Origin: Heyndrickxia acidicola
GTDB taxonomy: Bacteria > Bacillota > Bacilli > Bacillales > Bacillaceae_C
NCBI RefSeq assembly: GCF_001636425.1
Contig: NZ_KV440953.1
Location: forward strand, 2,492,847 to 2,556,846
Length of the DNA stretch: 64,000 bases
Reading direction: 5' to 3'
Each line of letters opens with the position of its first letter. Position 1 is the first letter of the stretch. The notes below the pieces were generated by a model. That model was not told the DNA's origin. It worked only from the letters and a program-made list of their open reading frames with translations, and searched no databases. Shown one piece after another: positions 58,801 through 64,000 of the stretch. The position numbers and the translations under genes were made by a program.

Positions 58801-60427
58801 CTCAATTGAAGACCTTGCTCAGCTGATTCATGATTTGAAAAGCGCCAACCCATACGCACGCATCAGTGTAAAGCTTGTGGCAAAGGCTGGTGTTGGAACC
58901 ATTGCAGCAGGCGTAGCAAAAGGGCTGGCTGATACCATTTTAATTTCCGGCCATGATGGAGGCACAGGAGCTTCCCCTCGTTCCAGCATAAAGCATGCAG
59001 GTGTACCTTGGGAGCTCGGGCTGGCAGAGGCTCACCAGACGCTGGTGTTAAATGGCCTGCGAGATCGGGTTACCCTTGAAGTCGACGGAAAGCTCATGTC
59101 AGGACGGGATGTTCTCATCGCTGCATGCCTTGGTGCTGAGGAATATGGATTTGCAACTGCTCCTCTCGTTGCATTGGGCTGCATCATGATGAGAGCCTGC
59201 CACTTGGACACATGTCCAGTAGGTGTTGCTACACAGAATCCTAAGCTGAGGGAAAAATTTATGGGCAGTCCTGACCATATTGTAAATTATTTAACGTTTA
59301 TTGCAGAAGAAATTCGTGAGCTGTTAGCTGAATTGGGTTATCGAAGCTTAAACGAGCTTGTAGGGCAGACTCAGCTCCTCCGCATAAAAGATGAAGTACA
59401 ATCACATTGGAAAGCGAAACATTTGAACCTTGAGGATTTGCTTTTCAAGCCTCTTTTAAAAGAAGGAAGCTTTTACTATAAAGCCCAGGAGCAAGAGCAT
59501 CAACTGGATACACGATTTGACCAAAGAAACCTCCTTCCTGTTTGTGAAGAACTGATATCAAGCGGACAAAAGGCAGTATTCACCTTCCCTATCAGAAATA
59601 CGGACCGGACAATCGGTACCACTCTGGGATATAGCATTTCAAAGGCATTTGGAGCAGCCGGCCTTCCAAAGGATACGATTGAACTGGTTTTAAAAGGATC
59701 AGCAGGGCAGAGTCTTGGGGCATTTATTCCAAAAGGCTTGAGCATTATCCTTGAAGGCGATGCAAACGATTATGTAGGGAAAGGGCTGTCCGGCGGAACA
59801 ATTATTATCAAGCCTGGAAGCAAGTGGGACTTATCTCATGCCCATACCATCATTGGAAACACGACCTTTTTCGGAGCGACATCAGGCGAAGCCTATATAC
59901 GCGGAGGTGCAGGACAGCGCTTCTGTGTTAGAAACAGTGGTGCATACGCAGTTGTAGAAGGGGTCGGCGATCACGGATGCGAATATATGACTGGTGGCCG
60001 TGTTGCTGTCCTGGGCCCTGTCGGCAAGAACTTTGCTGCAGGTATGTCCGGCGGAGTCGCTTATATTTATACAGGCCAAGAAGCTGGTGACACTTTTGAT
60101 AAAATTAACCGTGAGATGGTCAGCGTTGAGGACAGCTTAACGGATCAGGATTGCGTTGAACTCTATCAAATGATTGAAAAGCATTACCACTATACCTCCA
60201 GCCCCATAGCCGGTGAAATTTTGAGAAATTGGAGTACAGCCTTAAACCAATTTTTAAAAGTGATTCCACTTGAATATAAGAGTATGACGAATATGATCGA
60301 TATCCTTCACAACCGTGGATTGTCCGCATCAGAAGCTGAGCTTGAGGCTTTTCGATTAAAACAAAGCAATGTTGTTCTGGATCCGGTTGAAGAAGCTGAA
60401 AGCCTCAGTACAGAACTGAAGGGCTAG
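55835..60427 (+). CDS. gltA: Glutamate synthase (NADPH), large subunit
   Basis: Makes two glutamates from glutamine and 2-oxoglutarate together with GltB. About 1530 residues. N-terminal glutaminase domain with catalytic Cys after a 22-residue propeptide (YEHDACGIGFYADIKG); central domain; FMN-binding synthase domain (GLADTILISGHDGGTGASPRSS); 3Fe-4S cysteines in CIMMRACHLDTCPVG; C-terminal beta-helix (GDANDYVGKGLSGG). ATG 55835 is chosen because GGAAGGA lies 9 nt upstream; in-frame ATGs at 55784 and 55826 are weaker. Divergent from gltC, and gltB follows after 54 bp. Confidence 0.97.
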   Translation: MRLNLQNQHTTGLYRPQYEHDACGIGFYADIKGRPSHEIITTALEMLARLDHRAGKSSDNESSDGAGILLQIPHEFFIKACPFPLPEQGSYAAGMLFMPQDYQLQKDILAAWKKEAGSLGLSFIGERAVPVNPNVIGTAARKAQPQITQVFLEPCSALEETLFQKKLYLLRKKVEKQFPSILYVASLSNQTIVYKGMLSAEQLPLFYPDLGMELFSSSIALIHSRFSTNTFPSWDRAHPNRMLAHNGEINTIKGNENWFNAKTALLAEELTDLPIEEITPIIQPGGSDSAMFDNVLEFITLNGISLARSIMMMVPEPWEQQNDMPPFLKAFYQYHSQLMEPWDGPMALGFTNGKQIGATLDRNGLRPGRYYLTKDDKVIFSSEVGVVDIPDEMILERRSLKPGELLFVDTEQGRILSNEELKTLVSTQEPYSEYSESSVLTLNSKKERLAALPGHQPEQLLYLQRVFGYTYEEVTKSIKPMAEEMKEATGSMGLDTPLAVLSERPQLLYHYFKQGFSQVTNPPIDALREECVISTLTWLGAQSSFLRRSEMDNKRILLEHPFLDTESFFAIQNKQIKAAEIKIAYSAADGETRLRTALEELFTQAEEAIEKGAALLILSDRLNDTLDVPMPALLATSALHHYLIKKGLRTKASLILDSGEPRDPHHMAMLLGYGADAIHPYLAFETLRSLVQEKHLSCSYKEAVQHYLHAVLNGVVKIMSKVGISAIQSYRGAKTFEAIGISSEVTELYFTGTPSQISGIGLNEIAAESLSRYQQALNGFKIADPALETGSELQWRKEGEHHQFNPLIIHTLQRAARTNDKEVYKKFTEMQQTGPFTTIRSLLTLKSSRQPIELEEVESIEVIFKRFKSGAMSYGSLSKEAHEALAIAMNRIGGKSNSGEGGEEDSRYTLDENGDSRRSAIKQVASGRFGVTSHYLTESDEIQIKMAQGAKPGEGGQLPGSKVYPWIAEVRRSTPGVGLISPPPHHDIYSIEDLAQLIHDLKSANPYARISVKLVAKAGVGTIAAGVAKGLADTILISGHDGGTGASPRSSIKHAGVPWELGLAEAHQTLVLNGLRDRVTLEVDGKLMSGRDVLIAACLGAEEYGFATAPLVALGCIMMRACHLDTCPVGVATQNPKLREKFMGSPDHIVNYLTFIAEEIRELLAELGYRSLNELVGQTQLLRIKDEVQSHWKAKHLNLEDLLFKPLLKEGSFYYKAQEQEHQLDTRFDQRNLLPVCEELISSGQKAVFTFPIRNTDRTIGTTLGYSISKAFGAAGLPKDTIELVLKGSAGQSLGAFIPKGLSIILEGDANDYVGKGLSGGTIIIKPGSKWDLSHAHTIIGNTTFFGATSGEAYIRGGAGQRFCVRNSGAYAVVEGVGDHGCEYMTGGRVAVLGPVGKNFAAGMSGGVAYIYTGQEAGDTFDKINREMVSVEDSLTDQDCVELYQMIEKHYHYTSSPIAGEILRNWSTALNQFLKVIPLEYKSMTNMIDILHNRGLSASEAELEAFRLKQSNVVLDPVEEAESLSTELKG

Positions 60428-60481
60428 TTTGCAGGGATGTTCCTTGCAAGCTGGCTTTAACCTAATAAAGGAGTGAAGAAA

Positions 60482-61927
60482 TTGGCAGCGAATACGAACT
60501 TCTTAGACATAAAAAGAGAAAATTTCAAGGAAGCTCCTCCCGCGGAACGTGTACAGAATTGGCTGGAGTATCAAAAACTTCTGCCTGCCTTCAAACTGCA
60601 GCAGCAGGCTTCCAGGTGCATGGATTGCGGCACTCCCTTCTGCCAGATGGGCACTGTCCTGCAGTCCGGCACAAGCGGATGCCCTCTTTATAACCTGATA
60701 CCCGAGTGGAACCAGCTTGTAAATGAAGGCAAATGGCACGAAGCCTATCTCAGGCTTGCCAAAACCAACAATTTCCCTGAGTTTACATCAAGGGCCTGCC
60801 CTGCTCCTTGCGAAGGCTCCTGTACTGCCGGCCTGGCGAGCGATCCAGTGACCATTAAAAGTATTGAGAAAGCCATTATTGATAAGGCTTTTCAAGAAGG
60901 ATGGGTCACTCCCAGACAGCCAAAGCTGAAAACAGGCAAAAAAATTGCTGTCATCGGGTCCGGACCTGCCGGTTTAACAGCAGCAGATGATTTAAATCAG
61001 GCAGGTCATTCTGTCACTATCTATGAGAAAGCAGACCGGTTTGGCGGGCTGCTTATGTATGGCATCCCCAATATGAAGCTTGATAAAAACTCAGTTGAGC
61101 GCCGCATAGAGCTTTTAAAAGCGGAAGGAATCCAATTTATAGGCAGCACTGAAATTGGCAAGGACATTTCGCTTGAAGAATTACAGACTGCTTACGATGC
61201 TGTTCTTTTATGTATTGGAGCAGAAAAACCCCGCGAGTTAAGCATAGAAGGCAGCCATTTAAAAGGAATATATGCGGCTATGGATTATTTAACTTTAAGC
61301 ACAAAGCATTATTTAAACAAGTCCGAAGAAGAGCCGGCTATCAGCGCCAAAGGAAAGCGAGTGGTGGTAATAGGCGGCGGGGACACTGGTGCAGATTGCG
61401 TGGCAACGGCGATTAGACAAGGCTGTAAAAGCGTTGCACAGTTTGGTAAATACGGCCAGCTTTCCACCACCAGGGAAGCACATAACCCTTGGCCCGAAAA
61501 CCCCCAGGTCTTTACGCTTGATTATGCTTACGAAGAAGCAAAGGACGTCTTGGGAGAAGATCCCCGCCAGTATTTTATTCAAACAAAAGCCTTTATCGGA
61601 AACGAAAATGGCGAAGTTGCCGCTCTGGAAACAATTCCGTTTAATCGATTTGATACGTCCGATGCTGCAAGCCGTATTTGGGAAGCTGAACTTGTTCTTA
61701 TTGCTATTGGCTTTGAAGGGACTGTATCAGAAAACCTTTCGGCTATCGAAACGCGATCCAATCGAATTAAAACAGCTGACAACAGTTATCAGACAAACGT
61801 AGAGGGTGTTTTCGCTGCAGGTGATGCACGCAGAGGGCAAAGTTTAATCGTATGGGCCATGCAGGAAGGGAAAAAAGCAGCACAGGAAATGGAAGAGTTC
61901 CTTTTTAACAAGACTGTTCTCGCATAG
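60482..61927 (+). CDS. gltB: Glutamate synthase (NADPH), small subunit
   Basis: Passes electrons from NADPH to the large subunit. 481 residues. N-terminal cysteines for two [4Fe-4S] clusters (CMDCGTPFCQ; GCPLYNLIPEWN; CPAPCEGSC), an FAD site VIGSGPAGLTAADDLNQAGHSVTIYE, and an NADPH site VVVIGGGDTGADCVATAIRQG. TTG 60482 is preferred as start because AAAGGAG lies 8 nt upstream; the GTG at 60473 overlaps that site. It is directly downstream of gltA. No clear terminator follows, only a decayed R1-type repeat. Confidence 0.96.
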   Translation: MAANTNFLDIKRENFKEAPPAERVQNWLEYQKLLPAFKLQQQASRCMDCGTPFCQMGTVLQSGTSGCPLYNLIPEWNQLVNEGKWHEAYLRLAKTNNFPEFTSRACPAPCEGSCTAGLASDPVTIKSIEKAIIDKAFQEGWVTPRQPKLKTGKKIAVIGSGPAGLTAADDLNQAGHSVTIYEKADRFGGLLMYGIPNMKLDKNSVERRIELLKAEGIQFIGSTEIGKDISLEELQTAYDAVLLCIGAEKPRELSIEGSHLKGIYAAMDYLTLSTKHYLNKSEEEPAISAKGKRVVVIGGGDTGADCVATAIRQGCKSVAQFGKYGQLSTTREAHNPWPENPQVFTLDYAYEEAKDVLGEDPRQYFIQTKAFIGNENGEVAALETIPFNRFDTSDAASRIWEAELVLIAIGFEGTVSENLSAIETRSNRIKTADNSYQTNVEGVFAAGDARRGQSLIVWAMQEGKKAAQEMEEFLFNKTVLA

Positions 61928-61965
61928 ATTGTTATGTTAAATAATACGAAAAGAGCCTTTAACAA
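61920..61965. repeat. Short R1-type repeat remnant after gltB
   Basis: CTCGCATAGATTGTTATG and ATACGAAAAGAGCCTTTAAC match both ends of family R1 with the middle deleted. A tail like that of R3 (AGGAGCTGGAGCCAGACTA) is at about 62074-62092 in the same gap. Confidence 0.45.
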
Positions 61966-62181
61966 AGTGACATTTTAAAAAGGTTATATGTTTGTGAGCC
62001 GGGTTAAAAGCTCGTTTCGTACTTTTTTTATATAATACTGATAGAATAACTTCGTTAAACCAGCTGGCCAATAGGAGCTGGAGCCAGACTATTAAAATTC
62101 TCTGTTAAAACTGAACAAAAAGAGGCCTTAAAAAAAGCCTTTAATAAAGAATTTCATTCTTATCCAAAAGTCAGATTTACT

Positions 62182-62210
62182 AAAAAAGCTTGGCCAAACC
62201 AAGCTTTTTT
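62182..62210. terminator. Bidirectional terminator between gltB and mutY
   Basis: AAAAAAGCTTGG and CCAAGCTTTTTT, a perfect 12-bp stem with a 5-nt loop. Confidence 0.85.
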
Positions 62211-62217
62211 AAATCTT

Positions 62218-63330
62218 TTATGACGGCATTTCCAATTGAAGTGCTTGATAGGCTCTCCACATCTTTTGATGAGAGACTGGAAAGGCATACTCTGTTAATT
62301 CATCCGGTGTAACAAGCTTCACGGTATCCGTTTCTTCCACGTCCCCCTGCAATGTACCCGCAAAAACTTCAATATTCCAGGTTAAGTGCGAAAATACATG
62401 ATCAATACTTGTGAAAGAGCCTGTTTCAATCTTTGTATCTGCTTTATATTCATCTGATAAATAGCCTTTTAAAGTTGTTCGCGGCGAAATAATCGTGTTT
62501 TTTTCCACATTGGGGAATTCCCACAGATTCGCTAAAAGGCCGTTTTGGGGACGCTTATGAATTAAAATTTTCCCCTCATCATTTTTTAGCACCCCTGCTA
62601 TCAAATCCACATGTCTGGTTGATTTCTTTCTCGTTTTTACAGGCAGCTCTCCAGTCGTTCCTTCCTCAAACGCATGACAATGTTCGCGCACCGGGCACAG
62701 CAGACAGGATGGTGATGTTGGCGTACAAATTAATGCCCCCAGCTCCATTAATGCCTGATTGAAATGAGAAGGATTTTCATGTGAAATAAGAGCACGTACT
62801 GCTTCTTCAAAGACCTTTCTCACAGAAGGCTTGGCTATATCCTCCCAAATGGATAATATCCTCGACAGCACCCTCATTACATTTCCATCTACTGCAGGCT
62901 CTGCTTTGCTATAAGCAATGCTTAAAATGGCTCCTGCGGTATAAGGACCTACCCCTTTAAGCCTGGAGATCTCGGCTGGTGAATCAGGAACCATCCCTCC
63001 ATAAAGTTCGCGGACTTCTTTCACTGCTGAATGGAGATTTCTGACACGTGAATAGTAGCCAAGACCCTCCCATGCCTTCAAAACGCTTTCCTCATCCGCA
63101 AGGGCAAGGTCATCAATTGTAGGGAACTTTTCCATAAATCGTTCAAAATAAGGAATCACTGTATCAACTCTTGTTTGCTGAAGCATAATTTCAGATACCC
63201 ACACCTTATAGGCATCTTTGTCCTTTCTCCATGGTAAGTCCCGCTGTTCCCTGCTGAACCATCCAATTAAATCGTTTTGAAAGGCTGTTATATTAAAATC
63301 CTGTAAATGGTTTAACGGTGTATTGGACAC
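62218..63330 (-). CDS. mutY: A/G-specific adenine DNA glycosylase
   Basis: Removes adenine mispaired with 8-oxoguanine. 370 residues. Helix-hairpin-helix [17 protein letters not shown] followed by the catalytic Asp in [12 protein letters not shown]; [4Fe-4S] cysteines in [18 protein letters not shown]-terminal NUDIX-like 8-oxoG recognition domain ([21 protein letters not shown]). GTG 63330 is the preferred start because GGAGG is 7 nt upstream, against one nt for the ATG at 63336. Corresponds to B. subtilis yfhQ. Confidence 0.96.
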   Translation of the reverse strand: MSNTPLNHLQDFNITAFQNDLIGWFSREQRDLPWRKDKDAYKVWVSEIMLQQTRVDTVIPYFERFMEKFPTIDDLALADEESVLKAWEGLGYYSRVRNLHSAVKEVRELYGGMVPDSPAEISRLKGVGPYTAGAILSIAYSKAEPAVDGNVMRVLSRILSIWEDIAKPSVRKVFEEAVRALISHENPSHFNQALMELGALICTPTSPSCLLCPVREHCHAFEEGTTGELPVKTRKKSTRHVDLIAGVLKNDEGKILIHKRPQNGLLANLWEFPNVEKNTIISPRTTLKGYLSDEYKADTKIETGSFTSIDHVFSHLTWNIEVFAGTLQGDVEETDTVKLVTPDELTEYAFPVSHQKMWRAYQALQLEMPS

Positions 63331-63711
63331 AAACATTCCTCCATATGTTAGAAGGCCTGTTTTTTTGGGAATAATATTTAGTATCCTTGAAATTGAACAT
63401 TTTAAAGAACCTATATGTCCTTTTATTTACAAGGATATGTTTTAAATTGATTCATCCCTTTTCTAAACAGGCTGAATATAAAAATTAAGTGGATACGAAA
63501 CTTTATTAATGTTAAAATCAAGGCGATTCCAGCCAGATAACAGAAATAAAAAAGTGTCGCGTTTATCACCTTATTACCATAACATGTTTTTAGTCGAAAA
63601 CAAGATAAATGCACTATTATACAAGGATTGTCATTCTCCTTAACAGGGAATCATTTAATAACCAGCATTCTTACAGTGAATAAATAATTTAGAATGGTCC
63701 TTTTCGCTTTA

Positions 63712-63820
63712 TATAAGGCTGCTATTGCATTGCTGCTTTACATACAAAGAATAATTAGTATGTTGTCTGTGTTCGCGGCATTTTGACTCAAATAACAACA
63801 AAGTTTACAAAAAGAGCCTT
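63712..63820 (-). repeat. Dispersed repeat family R1, copy C
   Basis: Minus strand AAGGCTCTTTTTGTAAACTT, then AAAATGCCGCGAACACAGAC and GTAAAGCAGCAATGCAATAG. Otherwise the 63331-63884 gap has only a 63-codon hydrophobic frame (63423-63614) without a ribosome binding site. Confidence 0.55.
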
Positions 63821-63884
63821 ACCTGAAATTGAAAATTCTTAAATAAGGATTAAATAGGGATGCTAAATAAGGGAGGAAACTACC

Positions 63885-64000
63885 TTGGATACAGGAACCC
63901 ATTTGGTTATGGGATTTGCATTAGGCGGCCTGGCAACGTTAGATCCTGTTATTGCTGACAGTACGGTGAATTTCCATGCTGTTCTCGCTGCAACTGTCAT
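63885..64000 (+). CDS. yfhP: YfhP-like membrane protein, 5' end only
   Basis: TTG at 63885 follows GGGAGGAAACTACC. The 38 visible codons read MDTGTHLVMGFALGGLATLDPV, the N-terminus of YfhP-type membrane-bound metal-dependent hydrolase (DUF457/YdjM-like) proteins, with the conserved T-H near the start. The rest is beyond the window. In B. subtilis yfhP is divergent from mutY (yfhQ), as here. Confidence 0.8.
   Translation, partial: MDTGTHLVMGFALGGLATLDPVIADSTVNFHAVLAATV

Noticed and set aside
63423-63614. 63-codon hydrophobic frame between mutY and yfhP
   Set aside because: GTG start without a ribosome binding site; composition is explained by AT-rich DNA.

Overview
The window comes from a spore-forming, low-GC member of the Bacillaceae. 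Three things show this: a gamma-type small acid-soluble spore protein gene (sspE); strong AGGAGG-type ribosome binding sites with frequent TTG and GTG starts; and a block whose gene order matches my memory of the Bacillus subtilis perR/rrnD region (ygxA, ygzB, perR, bcp/ygaF, hemL/gsaB, ygaE, ygaD, ygaC/ntdP, ygaB, sspE, fabL, mutY, yfhP). I cannot name the species.

Layout. 1-3.2 kb: a secreted GH13 amylopullulanase-like enzyme, cut by the window edge, with two copies of an operator-like motif upstream. 3.4-9.8 kb: a nickel-pincer cofactor (NPN) operon read leftward: a LarA-family enzyme, an SDR dehydrogenase, larE, larB, a split larC and a NiCoT nickel/cobalt permease. 10.2-15.6 kb: a leftward operon of two Gfo/Idh/MocA oxidoreductases and two xylose-isomerase-like TIM barrels, with a divergent AraC-type regulator. 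15.6-16.4 kb: repeats and an orphan promoter/operator. 16.5-19.2 kb: uxaC (uronate isomerase) and a divergent ROK regulator. 19.3-32.7 kb: unlinked genes (M20 peptidase, gadB, glycosyltransferase, MetX-like hydrolase, GNAT, DinB, small membrane proteins) and several decayed genes. 32.7-39.4 kb: a complete leftward 16S-23S-5S operon followed by 15 tRNAs in trnD order. 39.4-54.3 kb: the perR/sspE/fabL block. 54.8-61.9 kb: gltC and gltAB. 62.2-64 kb: mutY and the start of yfhP.

Main observation. The LarA-family operon and uxaC, 8 kb apart, have the same promoter design: TTGACG, 17 bp, a -10 box, then the same 26-bp ROK/XylR-type palindrome, then the same cre-like 14-mer. The ROK regulator beside uxaC is the obvious candidate for both. 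Read together, the genes suggest this route: glucuronate to fructuronate (UxaC), to D-mannonate (SDR, UxuB-like), to D-gluconate (nickel-pincer C2-epimerase), with the same operon making and feeding the nickel cofactor. No uxuA, kdgK or kdgA is in the window. This would be a nickel-dependent bypass of the classical uronate pathway. It is an inference from motifs and shared regulatory sites, not shown. A third promoter/operator of the same design (about 16.24-16.33 kb) now faces only repeats, which suggests a lost regulon gene.

Dispersed intergenic repeats of four families occupy many of the gaps, including the unusually long 23S-5S spacer.
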